Source: Salvia splendens | Lineage: Eukaryota; Streptophyta; Magnoliopsida; Lamiales; Lamiaceae | Assembly: GCF_004379255.2 (NCBI RefSeq) | Contig: NC_056053.1 | Span: 17,418,188-17,482,187, forward strand | Direction of reading: 5' to 3' | Length of the DNA: 64,000 nt | Shown here: in pieces, positions 37,211-50,500 of the stretch | How the letters are laid out: each line of letters opens with the position of its first letter | Position numbering within the stretch: position 1 is the first letter of the stretch | Position numbers and translations under genes: made by a program | The notes under the pieces: generated by a model | Seen by the model: only the letters and a program-made list of their open reading frames with translations | Database searches by the model: none | Told to the model about the DNA's origin: nothing

Positions 37211-39244
37211 GAGCATCCACATCCGTGCTCTTGCCAACGAGCACGGATGTGGTCCCGGACCCACTTTTTCTGCCTGCTCTTAGGCAAAAGCACAACACCC
37301 ACATCCGTGCTCTTCTGCAAGGACTCGCACAAGGGTCCCACCATTCCATTATACAATTTAAATAAAAACATTTTCACAAAATTAAAATACATTAAAAATA
37401 CCCGGAATAATATTACAAAATACATTAAAAATTACAAATTACATAATTAAAATCCTAAAAAATAAAAATTACATAATTAAAATCATAAAAAAAAAATTAC
37501 ATAATTAAACTCCTAATCAATAAAAAATACATAATTCAACTCCTAAAATAAAAAAAAACAGGCCGAATTTCGCCCAAATGTGTTTGATTAGGTCTTCTTG
37601 TAGCTCAACGTGGGTTCGGGTATCGCGCATTGTGTGCCTTGTTTCGATCCTCTCACCCACCGTCGTATGCACACCTCGGCGTGGGGGAGACCTCGCGCTT
37701 GAGCTTCCGGCTTCATCCTCGTCGTAAAAGCTAGCCGCCCTTCGTCCTTCATCGGCTATAATCATGTTGTGTAAGATAATACACATGTACATGATGTCAG
37801 CGATATTTTTCACATACCACAGCCGAGACGGGGCCTTCACAATGTTGAATCGGGCTTGAAGGACCCCAAAGGCTCTTTCGACGTCTTTCCGCGCGGACTC
37901 TTGACGCTGTGTAAAAAGAACCCGTCTCGGGTCTTGCGGGTTGCTGAGCGTCTTCACGAAAGTCGACCACCTTGGGTAGATACCATCGGCGAGATAGTAA
38001 CCCATGTGGTATACATTTTCGTTGACGGTGAAGTCGATCGCCGGCTACACCATTCAACACATCATTGAAAAGGGGTGGAGAATAGAGCACGTTCAAGCCG
38101 TTGTTGGATCCGGCAACACTGAAATATGCATGCCAAATCCATAGGCGGTAGTCGGCGACCGCTTCAAGGATAAGTGTTGGGCCGCCGCCTTTGTGGCCGC
38201 TTAAGTGTTGCCCCCTCCAAGCAGTCGGGCAATTCTTCCACCTCCAATGCATGCAGTCAATGCTGCCAAGCATACCGGGAAAGTCATGGACTGTTTCGTG
38301 AAGACGAAGCAACCGTTGGCAATCATCGGTGGTGGGTGTCCGAAGGAATTCATCACCGAAAGCTGAACGAACGCCCTCGCAAAAATTTTTAAGACAAAGG
38401 ATTCCAGTGGACTCACCGACATGCAAATACTTGTCGAAGAGGTCGGCCGTTTGCCCAATAGCGAGTTGTCGGATGGCACACGTACACTTCTGCAACGCCG
38501 AGAGACTTTGCCGACCGGCTGCATCTGGACCTGTTTGGAAGTATTCAACACGGGCGGACAATGTGTTGACAATACACATAAACAAGCACTTTGACATGCG
38601 AAAACGGTGCCTAAAGTAATTTTCCGAAAACCGTGGCTGGTCGGAAAAATAGTCGGCAACAAGCCTTTCGTGGGCTCCCTCCCGGTCACGATAAAAGTAG
38701 CGACGAGTTGATCTAGTTGGTTGAGGTTGAGGGGTTGGGGTATTCGCTGCGACATATGCTTCATAAGCGGCACGATGTTGTTCGTAGTATTCTTGTTCTT
38801 CGCGCTCCGCTTCCGCAATGAAATGAGTGAAATCCATTTGAGGTTTTGAGTGAGAGATGAATGTGTAGATAAGTTGTATGAAAAATATGAATGAGAGATG
38901 ATTTGATGTGAAAAATTGATGATGAATGTGTGTATTTATAGATGATATTGGGGGAAAAATTTAAAAAAAATAGAAAAACGGGCAAAAAAACGGCCATTTT
39001 TTTGGGATTGTGAAAATATTTATTTTTTGGTATTATTTTTATTTTTAAAAAAATAAAAAAATAATTTTCCAACGGATATGCCGTTGGCCAATCAGAACGC
39101 TGCCACGTTGCCTGCTCGCTGGCACGGACGTGCTCGATGCATCGAGCAGCGTCGTGCCAGCGGCGCGAGCGCAGCGGCGGACAGCGTCTCCGTGCCGCTG
39201 GCACGGACGGACGGACGCGTCCTTGCTCGCCGATGTGGATGCTC
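37211..39244. mobile_element. PIF/Harbinger element with transposase only
   Basis: Begins GAGCATCCACATCCGTGCTC and ends GCCGATGTGGATGCTC. Flanked by TTA at 37208-37210 and 39245-39247, the Harbinger 3 bp duplication. The left end folds on itself (ccacatccgtgctc / gagcacggatgtgg). It is 2034 bp with a broken transposase on the minus strand and no ORF1. Confidence 0.92.
37517..38837 (-). pseudogene. Harbinger DDE transposase (HARBI1-like), frameshifted and with a lost catalytic Asp
   Basis: Starts at 38837 (MDFTHFIAEAEREEQEYYEQ). The first part includes YFSDQPRFSENYFRHRFRMS, the plant Harbinger N-terminal helices, and MLGSIDCMHWRWKNCPTAW with the first catalytic Asp. The second site, usually GSNND, reads GSNNG here: the codon is GGC where a GAC Asp is expected. 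Near 38041-38048 the frame shifts, and the rest (YYLADGIYPRWSTFVKTL; DVERAFGVLQARFNIVKAP with the Glu) continues in another frame to about 37517. So the enzyme is dead twice over. Fragments on the plus strand are shadows. Confidence 0.9.
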
Positions 39245-39369
39245 TTAGTTTTATTTTTTTACTTTACTTTTTCTTCACTTATTTATTAGTATTTTTTTAA
39301 AACAAGTGCAGAAAATGAAATAACTTTACTATTATGGAACAAAGGGAGTTGTATTTATATTTAGATATA

Positions 39370-39589
39370 CTCCTCTCATCCACCATTTAAAGAGTCCTTT
39401 TTCACTTGTCACAAGTTTTAAGAAATTGTTGGACTTTGTGAAGAAAAGTAAATGGAGAAAGTGAGTGGAATGTGAGACTCATTTAAAGTATATCGCTCCA
39501 TCTATAAATGGTAATAAGGTTTCACATTTCACTAACTTATTCCACTCGCATTTTATTTAAAACTAATATATATAAGTGAAACTCATATT
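39370..39589. other. MITE-like fragment
   Basis: Starts like a Stowaway MITE (tactcctctcatccaccatt) and has the usual purine-rich interior, but no clear matching end or target duplication. Confidence 0.4.
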
Positions 39590-40385
39590 TTACTACCTGA
39601 ATTGTGGGTTTACCTCGTCAATAGTCCTGGAATTTAAAAATAGCTATAGTAGTCCTTGAACTAAAGGTTTATTTCAAAATCGGTCCTTTTGGTATTTTTC
39701 CACCCAAAATTGCCCTTTTGGGTTGCTGAGCAATTTTGTCTTTTTACATTTTTAACTTTTTCAATATGATATTATTTCAATAATGTACTAAATCTGATAT
39801 TATTTCAAAATTATCTTCTTACTCAATTTGTCATCCTTTACTTTGTTTATATATTTCAATATTATATTTAATTTTATAAAATTAAATTTAAAATTTAGAT
39901 TTTTAAATATTATTTTTAATTAAAATTATTAATTTATATATTCTAGTATTATAAAAAAGTTTGTGTGAGCTAGCTGCATAGTTTTATTTCTATATATATA
40001 GTTGTGAGTCAAGAAAGAGTACATAAGTTAATAATTTTAATTAAAATAATTTATTGATAATTAAGAATCAGAATTTTAAGTTTAATTTTATAAAATAAAG
40101 TCTAATATTTAAAAAATGAAACACAATGAAGGATAGCAAAAAGGAAGAAGAAGATAATTTTGAAATAATATCGAATTTAGTATAACATTGAAATAATATC
40201 AGGTTGAAAAAGTTAAAATGTAAAAAGAGAAATCTCCCAGCAGCCCAAAAGGACATTTCGGGTCGAAAATTTTAATAGGACCGATTTTGAAATAAACCCT
40301 TAGTTTAGAGACTATTGTAGATATTTTTAAAGTCTAGGCACTATTGATAAGATAAATTCATAGTTCTATGACCAAAAATATAGTT
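39590..40385. repeat. Long fold-back element, about 0.8 kb
   Basis: The left arm (about 39590-39940) and the right arm (about 40020-40385) are diverged inverted copies. Examples: ggtttatttcaaaatcggtc on the left against its inverse near 40283-40303, and tctttttacatttttaactttttca against its inverse near 40203-40224. The centre is AT-rich and non-coding. Class unknown; perhaps a MULE-type or Foldback-type element, since the arms run nearly to the middle. Confidence 0.75.
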
Positions 40386-40529
40386 CACTATTTTTTCAAC
40401 CACTTTTTTCTTATTTTTTTTTAAAAATCGTGTTACCAAGAAATGAAAATGGACAAGGAGTACACACCATTTATTAATTTGACCAATTTGTGAGACAAAC
40501 AAACATTAAATAAAAACATTAGGAATAGT

Positions 40530-40854
40530 CAAGCAAAGGAACCCTAAATTCTCGTCTTCTCCACCGCACTTCCTTTCAGCTCCCGTCTTTAGCCAATAAT
40601 CAAAGAAAAGCAAAACTATTTCCCAATTTCGTATGTGTCCTTTTCTCCTTTGCTTTATTGCGTAGTTCTTCCCCTTTTTTTTAAATCTCTTTTTCTGTAT
40701 TCTCCAATTCTCAGGCATCATTTCCACAAATTCATCTGACTACTCCAGAAGTTTTTCTGATCTGCCTTAATCACCAACATCTGACATCAATATACGAGGA
40801 TGCAGTACACTTGTGGCAGAATTTGGTATTTGTTGTAGATTCAGAAGATCTAAG
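40530..40854 (+). other. Probable 5' UTR exon of NINJA
   Basis: A leader-like CT-rich region ends with AAG/gtaaat at 40854-40855, and an acceptor (cttgtag) at 41517 precedes the NINJA ATG by 20 bp. The start of the exon is a guess. Confidence 0.45.
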
Positions 40855-41537
40855 GTAAATACGGTATTATTAGTTTTAATTTTTTCACGAAGCGTACATA
40901 ATTTAATGTTTTGATATAGCAAGTAATTTAATTTTTCATCCTCTTTTGGTAATAATGTAATTCAAGATGAGGGATTCATTATAGTGGAGTAATTTCTACC
41001 TTGTGTTTAAGGTGTATTTTCTGGATTCAGCTTCGTCTAACCAAACTTTGATTTCACTGGAAACGCCCCGGTGCTCTTGCTCTTGTTTGTCGCTGATTGG
41101 CTGAGATATTTGGATGCCAACAAATCACTTTCAAAAAAATTATGCATTTTACATATAACGAATTCATCCCTCTAGTTACGATAAGAACTGCTATCGGATT
41201 TTCATTTGGTATAGTATATGCAGAGTGTAATAATTCCACTCTCTTAACTAGGTTCATTTCAGTTAGTCCAATGAATGTTGAAGAAGTTACTGATTTTGTA
41301 TCGAGCACAAACTAAACTACTCCGTAAGGAACAAGAATTTAATTGGATTGTTTTTTACCTGACTTTTATTCTGGAATTTGAATGTTGTAGCATGGGATGT
41401 ATATATCTTAAGCTATGTATTCATATGTAGATATTTCAGTAAGATGATTTGATAGCTATTTAGCTATTTCCTTTTTTTAGGATGCTGAGTAGGCAAATAT
41501 ATTTGTAAATCTTGTAGACAACATTTGATGCTATCCA

Positions 41538-43944
41538 ATGGAGGATGAGAAAGGTCTCGATCTGAGCTTGGGCCTTCCTTGTGGTGGAAATAATTCCTCA
41601 CATAAAAGTAAACAGGGCAGCTCATCTGATGTCAAGTTAGATGAAGGTGATCGAGGTAGCAAATTGATCAATGAGTTCAAAAACTTTCTCGAAGGTGGAA
41701 ATCAACCACAAGTTGGAGAGACCTTCGGTTACAACTTTTCTAAACCTTCTGCTGATTTAGAAACATCAAAGAACTCAAATACTGATGGATTGTGGCTACG
41801 AAGTGATAACAGGCCTACTGAAATTGATGAAAAGACTTCAGGTGCTGGGGAAAAGCGAAAAAACCGGTTTACTGAGACGAACCAACAGAAGAAGTACGAT
41901 AGAGATACCAGCCAACCTGATTTGGCAGATAAAGGCAAGACATCACACATCTCCATAACCACTGATGAAGGATCAACTGCCGATAATGAAGATGTTGCAG
42001 ATTCAGAAGTAGATGGTTCAACTTCAAGGCATGTTTCTCAGCATGATGATGTTCCAAAACGATTTGCATCCACTGGTGGTGTATCCATGGTTCAGAAGGA
42101 CTCTCATGGATCTGGAGATTCAAGTGGTGTTGAAATTCTAGGACAGAAAAGGTTTACAATCTCTTCAGAAAAAGAATTTAATGCGATGAATATGTCCATG
42201 TCTTATGGTGCTGCACTCCCAGTTCCACCAGCAAACATACAGCCTGCTAAGGATTCTAATTCTAGTGGTACACCTAATCCGTCCAACTATCCAAAGCCTA
42301 GCATGATGCATTCGATGGCTACCACAAACATTGAGCGGCCAGGTGGCCATTCAGTTATGCCTGCTAATTTTCCTCTGATGTATGGGTATCCTCCTGTCCA
42401 GCTTCCTGTTCTAGACAGAGATAACTCTCGTGGCATTGTTTCTCATCATCAACAAATTAACCCTACTTATTCTGGAAGGAATCCGGTGAACCAAGATACT
42501 CAGAATGATGGCAGGAAGCTGACTCAAGGTATGTCATGCATTTTCTTTTATTTATCTATTTTCTATTGATACTTTGTAAGCCAATGGTATCTTTCAATTT
42601 ATTCTCTACATATATATACTTTGCAAGTAAAACATACAACAAAATGAAGGCCTTTTCATAGTCTTTCAATGACTTTTTTACCAGTGGAACTATGTAGCAT
42701 TGTTTACTTAGTGGTGAATAACGCTTAGCAACAGTAACTCTTTTATCAGTAAACTATTCAAACAAGGAAGGGAACTCTTTTTAATTGATTTTTCCATTTG
42801 GTCTCCACTTTTTAGTGCACTTCTATCTCTATCATCCTTTACAAAGGTAATTGCGTCTTCTTAACCCGCCAAGAGAGTTCTTTTACGAAGTTCCTGAATC
42901 CAAGAAATTCACTGGCTCCAGCTTGTAACATCTAATCATTTCCTTCAGTTAATTTTTTTTTTATTTTAGAATTCATTACCTAAAGAAGTTGCTTCTAGTG
43001 TTGTGACTTTTATGTAAAACAGAATCATTTTGGTGAGATACTTGCAGTAAGTTATGGAGTATCAAATAGGAGCTGTACCACATTCTCAACCTTGTTTAAC
43101 AAGATCAGTCACTATTAATACACTAACTGTAGTGTCTACTCTAGTATGTAACACAATACTTTTTTTTTAAATACCAACACGAGCTCCTTGAATTATCTGA
43201 ACATTTGTTGGTACACATCTAGGCCAAGATAGGGTGTATATCTATGGTACAATATGCAAGTATGATCTATGTATACACATGATATAGAGTCGTTGGAGAA
43301 TTATTCTCAGATATGTGTGCAACTAGCTCAGTATGGAGTGTAATGCCTTGAACAAGTTTGACATGATCAAACTACAGAGCTGTGAGTTTACTTAAAATGT
43401 GTCAATTGTATACATGGAAAGTGGGGTTCCTAATGATTATTCTGCTCACTTTGCAGTTAATTCACACAAGTCATCTGAAACTACACAGAGTGATGTGAGG
43501 GCTGTAGAAGCTGGGAAAAGTTATGGAAAGCAGCAAGTTGGTGAAGAAGGCTCGTCCTCTCACACAGATGGTGATCTGAAAGGGAATCATGTAATTCATC
43601 AGTTAAAAGATGCGTCTAATCAGCCAAGAGCAGAATCACTTCCGTCTGAATTTCCAGCTATAAGGCCTGGTATCACTGCAGATCTCAAATTTGGGGGTTG
43701 TGGATCTTACCCTAATTTGCCATGGGTGTCTACTAACGGCTCAGGTCCAAATGGCCGAACAATATCAGGTGTAACATACAAGTATAGCCCCACTCAGATT
43801 AAGATAGTTTGCGCCTGCCATGGTTCTCACATGTCGCCTGATGAATTTATTCAACATGCTAATGAAGAAAACAATAGTGCAGATGCCGGCACTGGTTTAC
43901 CTTCGTTATCAGGCAGCAATCCTGCAGCCTCGGCTCAAACTTGA
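41538..43944 (+). CDS. NINJA: NINJA-type adaptor (Novel Interactor of JAZ), AFP/NINJA family
   Basis: Two coding exons, 41538-42528 and 43457-43944, joined in frame (CAA G/TT AAT): 492 aa. Residues 7-13 are the EAR repression motif LDLSLGL, which recruits TOPLESS co-repressors. A basic stretch (GEKRKNRF, QQKKYDR) is a likely nuclear signal. The middle is Ser/Asn/Pro-rich. The C-terminal block LPWVSTNGSGPNGRTISGVT, then YKYSPTQIKIVCACHGSHMS, then PDEFIQHA, is the conserved domain that binds JAZ proteins in this family. NINJA bridges JAZ repressors to TOPLESS in the nucleus and so silences jasmonate responses. Upstream is a likely 5' UTR intron; 593 bp downstream is the LIN-like gene. Paralogous AFP proteins share the plan, but length and the C domain favour NINJA itself. 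Confidence 0.92.
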
Positions 43945-44537
43945 TGTTGGAAGTATAGCGCCTCAGATCATTAGGTTTTGACAGGTGAACGAATAATCCC
44001 GTTCTTGTCATGCTATTGACTATATCGGAGTGTGCATGTTGCTCATCTCATCTCTTCTACTGTACATCTGCGTCGTTCGTTCTTTAAAAAGTTTCTTTTT
44101 TATTTAGTGGTATGGTGTCTTGAGCCTTGACACATGCTATTGGCTTACAGTAATTTATTTTTCAGCAGTCAACTTTTGTAAGATATCAATAATTGTTAAA
44201 CTTGTATGTCATTGAGTTGCCACTGAGATGATATTGTGATGTATTACTACATTCAAGCTTCTGTTTGTATATTTTCATTTGATTGTTGATGATTTGACCG
44301 AGATTGATTAACCAATTCAATCTGTTGTTTACTTCCACAATTAGGCATAGTTTCCCATTTCAAAAACAACACAAATGGCAAATACATTATAAATCATTCA
44401 ATAAACTAGACCAATACTAAAATAATGTGCAGGCGCAGCCGTCCTAATCTCACACACATTACCTCCTACAAGAAGAAAAAAAACCTCTCCAAAACCTTAA
44501 CTAATCATTCACAACTCATCCCACCACCGCCGCCGCC
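43945..44537. other. Intergenic between NINJA and the LIN-like gene
   Basis: NINJA 3' UTR, then probably the short promoter and leader of the next gene (tcatcccaccaccgccgccgcc just before its ATG). No other feature seen. Confidence 0.5.
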
Positions 44538-47500
44538 ATGTCCACCGCCACAACCTCATCCCAAATCATAGAGCAAACCACCCTCTTCCTCTCGGAAACC
44601 ATATCCCAACCCCACCACCGCCGCCACCTCCACACCACATTCCTACAAAAACTCCCTCCCACACTCTTGAAGCCCCTCACCTTCATCTCCCAAACCGTCG
44701 AAACCGCCATCTCGAGCAGCAGCCCCTCCGTCCGCGCCTCGTCCCTCCGCCTCGCCGAGAGCCTCCTCTCATCCACCCCCACCAACCCCTTCTCCTCCTT
44801 CCTCCTCTCCCTCGTCCACCACCTCTCCCGCCGCCCCCTCGACGCCTCCCTCGCCCTCCTAGACGTGTTCGAGGCCGAGCCCTCCCTCTCCCGCCTCGAG
44901 ATCGCGCCCTTCCTCTTCCAAGAGCTGTTTCTCGTCCACTTCGCCACCATTCTCGAATGGTACCGATACAAATCCATCTTAAAACCAATTGGTGATATTC
45001 AGCATTTTCAGCGACGTGAGATATTGTTATATTTATTTATTTTTATTTCATTTGCCAACAGGTACGACGGTAGAAGGTCTGAGATCCTGTCGGGTTTGGG
45101 GCTCGAGTCCATGTCGATCTTGTCGGAGATGGACGGGGGGCAGGCGGCGGCGCTGAAGGAGTTGGAGAGGGGATATGAGGGTTTGTTGGAAGATAATTGT
45201 AGGGTTTTTGCAAGGTATTTTAAGCAAGTGCTGAGGAGAGGTGGAGGAGAGGAGATGATTTTGCCACCTAAAATTGTATTTCGAGAATGTGAAAGTGATG
45301 ATCGTTCAACTTTGTGGGAGGGAGATGATGAACAGAGGATCAAAAGCCATGGATTTGAGTCTCCAAACAGACGGTATAATGTAATGCTTTGTTTCTTTTC
45401 TTTCATGCAAAATTTATCTTACAAAAATGGATAAGAAAAAGAAAGTATAAATTTTTAATCATATTTTACTACTCTTCACCTTTTTTTATATGTGAATATA
45501 GTGGAAAAAATATTTTCCAACAGTTTTTATTAAAGATAACACATACTAGTAATTATGGTATAGTGTAATGCTTCGTTTTCTTGAGTTTGATTTGTGGGGT
45601 TGTGCTTTTTATTGTTATGAATTTATTAAAAAAATGAGGTACGAGAAAATATAAAATTTTTGTTACATTTTAATGATTCTTAGATGTTCTACTTTAGGAT
45701 GAAATATAATTAGTCACACCAATTTGACTCATGATAATGTTTAAGTATATCATATGAAGTCCCATGATAATATTATCAAAGCTGTAAAAATGCGAGAAAA
45801 GATCCCTATCTCTATAAAAAAATGGCGTTTTAGATCATTGTTGATCAAAATGAATTTGTTTTCCAGCTAAAGCAATGATAATTTTGTTAGCTGTGGTTAC
45901 TTAAAAGTCTTTTTAATTCGAAAAACATTTTACTAATTGAGTTTGCAGGTCATGGTACTTTTTACAATATTTATTAAATATTCTAAACATTTCAAACATT
46001 TTGTAGTAATTAATTAACTCCGAGACTTAGGTGTAAAGCCTTCTTAACAGTGCGTAAGCGGATTTTAGTTCTCCTATTAATCCTTCCATTCATGATAAAT
46101 CTATCACAATTTTTATGATTGACTGTACATAAAAAATGTACTCTTGTATCATTTTATGAGATACTTATTCAATTCTCACAATACTATAATACCATAGCAT
46201 TTAAATGCTTAAAAAACTACGGAGTATAATTAAAGAAATAAAAAAGGACAAGTTTAAGACCAAGAATTTTCATTCGTGAAAATGGTCAATACACAAAGAC
46301 AAATTAAAAAATAAAATAAGAATACACTATTATTCAACAAGTATAGTCATCATTATCAACCATCTAATCTAATTAGGTACTACTACAAATTAGTCACTTT
46401 TTTCTGCTGTCATCCTATTTGTTTATGCCCTATTGCAGTTTTCGTTCTGGACAATATATTCCCAGCTTGCTATTTTTTTACTAATATAAAATAAAAGTAA
46501 AACAAATTATGGCTGTTCTTGTTTGGCGCTGAAATCTTTTCCTTTGACATTGTCAAGCTCTTCTAATTTATTTATTTGAAGATTAATTAAGGCTGTGATT
46601 ATATATGTGTTGCAATGCAGCCAATATGGGGTGGTGAAGCTGAAGGAGAAGGAGAAGGAGAAGGAGAAGGAGAAGGAGACATATCAAACATGGCTGATTC
46701 AAAGAGACTCTCAAAGTTGCCATCCCTTTCTCCAGTCAGAGTATCACCAGACCTCATTTTCAATCAAATCCCATCCACCCTCACCTTCAATCAGGATAAG
46801 GTATTCGATACCAACAATGACACACCAAATTAACCACATCTTGTCTCAAACAACAAAGCTAATACTCCCTCCATCCCATAAAAATATGGGCAATGGATAT
46901 GACACGGAAAGACAAAATTGGTAAAGTAAAAGAAAGGGAGGAGAATTGTATGGTAAAGTAAGAGATAAGAAGAAAATGATAGTTTAAGTAGTGTTAGTGA
47001 ATAGTGGGGACCTATATTATTAAATTGATATAACTTTCTAAAAATAAAATGCACATAATTTTATGGGACTGATAAAAATGGAAAGTACACATTTTTATGG
47101 GACATGGGGAGTATTATATATAAGTGGGATCCATATTCCACAAACTTATTGAACCCACTTTTCTTTACATTTTTTAAAACATGTGTCCAATCCAAATAGA
47201 ACTCTTATTATGGGACGGAGGGGGCATAAATGTAGACATCACATTTCACTAACTTTTTCCACCCACGTTCTATTATATTGTTTTGGATAATATTTTAGGA
47301 CTTCAATTACTCTCTCCGTCCCTTATTAATTAACCACTTTTGTCATTTTTGTCCGATTCCCATTAATTGTCCACTTTCACTTTTTACTATAAATGGTAAG
47401 TAGGTCTCACATTCCACTAACTTATTTCACTCACATTTTATTATAAAATTAATATATAAAAGTGAGACTCATATTTACTATTTTTTTCAATTCACTTTCC

Positions 47501-50500
47501 TTTATATTTTTTAAAACTCATGTCAGAACTAAAGTAGACAATTATTAGGGAGGGGATGGAGGGAGTATTATTACCGTTAAATTATTTGAAGGAGATTTGA
47601 TTGCTCTTATGTCGTGTAGGAAAACATCAAGAAAGAGGCATTGTTTGACTCGACAAAGCAGCGGAGAAAAAAGCGGTAATGAAAAACAATAAACAACGCT
47701 AAATATTTGAAGTGTGTAAACTAAGGTTAGTTGATCCATCATGGTCAGCTGCGTGGATGATTCTTCCATGGACGACTCAACAACGGCTAACGCCCCAAAG
47801 GACTTCGTCTGCCCCATCACCGCCCGAATATTCGACGATCCCGTCACCCTCGAGACCGGCCAGACCTACGAGCGATCCGCCATCCAAGAGTGGCTCGACC
47901 TCGGCAACCTCACCTGCCCCATCACCCGCCACAACCTCCTCTCCCCCGACCTCCCCAAGACCAACTACGTCCTCAAGCGCCTCATCGCCACCTGGCGCGA
48001 TCGCAACACCACCACCACCACCTCCCCCACCAGCGTCATAGCCCCTCCCAGCGATGGCGAGCTCCAGCTCGCCATCGCTGAAGTCTGCACCTCTGAGATC
48101 CTGCTGGACGCTGAGGCAGCAGTCCTCAAGATCCAGAGGTGCTGGAAGGAGGCTGAGTCAGCAGACCACCAGATGATGCTGGAGATGCTGACAAAGCCTC
48201 CTGTCATCAATGGATTCGTTGAGATGCTTCTCAACTCCGTTGATGAGACTGTCTTAAGGACCACGGTGTGCCTACTTACCGAGCTCGGGTCGAGGGATGG
48301 CAATGTGGTGGCGACGCTGACCAGAGTGGACTCGGATGTGGAGTGCATAGTCCAGCTGTTTAAGAAAGGCCTGCACGAGGCGCTCGTGCTGGTGTACCTC
48401 CTGAGGCCGCCGGTGGAGAGCCTCGTGGAGATGGAGCTCCCGGGGTATCTCGTGGATACCCTAAGCAACGGTCGTGACAACAACGACGACCTCAACTTCA
48501 AGATGTTTATGGAGCCTCAGACTGCTGCGGTGCTTATGCTGGCGCAGATTCTGCGGAGCTGCAGCCAGGAAAGTAGTTCAAGGATATCCACCAGCATTGC
48601 TTCCAAGCCATCATCGATTGAGAGAATCGTGGCGGCTCTGCAAGCGCCACAGACTGAGGAGAGAGTAGCTGCTGTCAGTATTCTGCTGAGATGCATTCTT
48701 GAGGATGGAAAGTGTAGGAACATAGTAGCTCACAAGGCTGAATTGGTTTCTCTCCTGGAGATTTTGTTTCAAGTAGGAGACGTGGAGCGGCTCGAGATCA
48801 TTCATTTCTTCTCCGAGTTAGTCAAGTTGAACAGGTGAATGCAGTTCAAGCTAATCTAGCTACTTATATAGTTTGATCATCTTTATCAATCTATCATCAT
48901 TTTTCTGTTTTGAACTCTGTAGGAGAAATTTGAATGAGAACATCTTGAGGACCTTGAAAGATGAGGGTACTTTTAGTACAATGCACACACTACTTATCTA
49001 CCTACAAAAGGCTCGGGCCGAACAATCTCCGGTTGTTGCTGGACTTCTTCTGCAACTTGATCTTCTGGTACCTTTCCGTGTATTCATCTGTTCTAAAAAT
49101 AACCAAAAGTTGGGAATACACAAAACATGATTAATGAGAGGGAGAAATTTTGAGCAATACTATATATATACTATTTCAGGAGGAGCCAAGAAAGATGAGT
49201 ATATACAGAGAAGAGGCAATAGATGCTCTTATTAGTTGTCTAAGAAACTCAGAATGCCCAGCAGCACAAATTTCAGCTGCAGAGACAATACTCTCCCTCC
49301 ATGGAAGATTCTCCTATTCAGGAAAATCTCTTTCTAGGGCCATTCTCCTCAAACGAGCCGGGCTGGAGAAGAGCTATGTGGCGTTTATGAAAAGGGATCA
49401 GCGTCGTCACCACATATCTGCTAATGCTCAAGACACCATGGTCTGATCATTTTGCTATACCAAATTTCCCTCCATCAGTCCCATTTTAAATGTCTCATTC
49501 TTTTTGAAGTAAGAAAATTTTCTCCTAAGACTTGACATTTGAATAAGTTGGAGATCATATACATGTAGGAAGATGAGAGAGCTGGTGAGGAGTGGGAGAG
49601 AAAAGTGGCTTTCCATCTTGTGAGCCATGAGTTTGGGCTAGTGTTTGAAGGTCTTGCACAAGGCCTGATCAGCAGCAACGAGGAGTTGAACTCGGTGTGC
49701 TTCATGGCCGCGACATGGCTCATATACATGCTCTCGCTCCTTCCTGATACGGGGATAAGGGGAGCAGCGCGCGTGTGTTTGCTCGACCATTTTGTGTCCG
49801 TTTTCAAATCGGACAAGAATGTTGAAGAAAGAGCACTCTCCATGCTTGGCCTCAACAGCTTCATCCGCCACACCGGTTCGTTTAATTCATGGATACTCTT
49901 GTTTACATAATTTGATATTTCATCGTCTGATAACGTATAATTTCGATCTCAGAAGGGTTGCAGGATCTAGCAGGTCACACCAAAGACATCCTGAAAGGAC
50001 TAAGGGAGCTTAAGAAATCCTCTAGCATGGCATTTGAGATGCTCAAAGTGCTGTCACAAGAGCACGACAATAGCGCCGTAAGTCTTCTTCCTTAATTGCT
50101 TAGAAATGTACACCTTTAATGGGGATGCCATTTGCAGGATATATGGAGTCATCAAGAACTAAGCCAAGAAGACTGCTCGATCAACGGAGAAGTTGTTGCA
50201 GTGACATGCTTCAAAGGAAAAATTTTCTCCGGCCACTCAGATGGAACCATAAAGGTTTGGGGGCCGGAGCTATGCCTTATCCAAGAAATACGGGAGCACA
50301 CAAAGGCGGTGACTAGCCTGACAGTACTACAATCAATGGAGAAACTGTACAGTGGGTCGGTCGATAGGACAGTGAGGGTAGGAGGCTTTATGAGTTTTTC
50401 GAGATTGCAGTTAGGTAGAAAAGGATCTAAGAGTTAAGAAAATTGCTTGCAGATTTGGTCGATATCGGAGGAAGGAATTTACTGTGAACAAGTTGAGGAG

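Larger units (their letters stand above)
37031..39348. mobile_element. Stowaway-like MITE split by a Harbinger insertion
   Basis: The left end CTTCTTCCGTTCTATAATAG with tagagtcattt resembles the start of the 4748 MITE. The right end (ttactattatggaacaaagg) resembles that MITE's other end. The two halves are separated by the Harbinger element 37211-39244. Confidence 0.7.

Noticed and set aside
44683..44988. Arg/Gly-rich antisense ORFs opposite LIN exon 1
   Set aside because: Produced by C-rich codons on the coding strand; no domain.
44961..45061. Reading through 44960-45061 as coding (open frame)
   Set aside because: The GTACCG...CAACAG intron restores a better match (EW-YDGRRSE) to LIN proteins; read-through adds an ill-fitting AT-rich insert. 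Not fully excluded.
47741..48838. A separate U-box gene starting at ATG 47741
   Set aside because: An in-frame TGA lies just upstream, but the acceptor ggtcag/CTGCG at 47748 joins exon 4 in frame. The upstream exons encode the LIN N-terminal region, so one gene explains everything. RNA could still show a second start.
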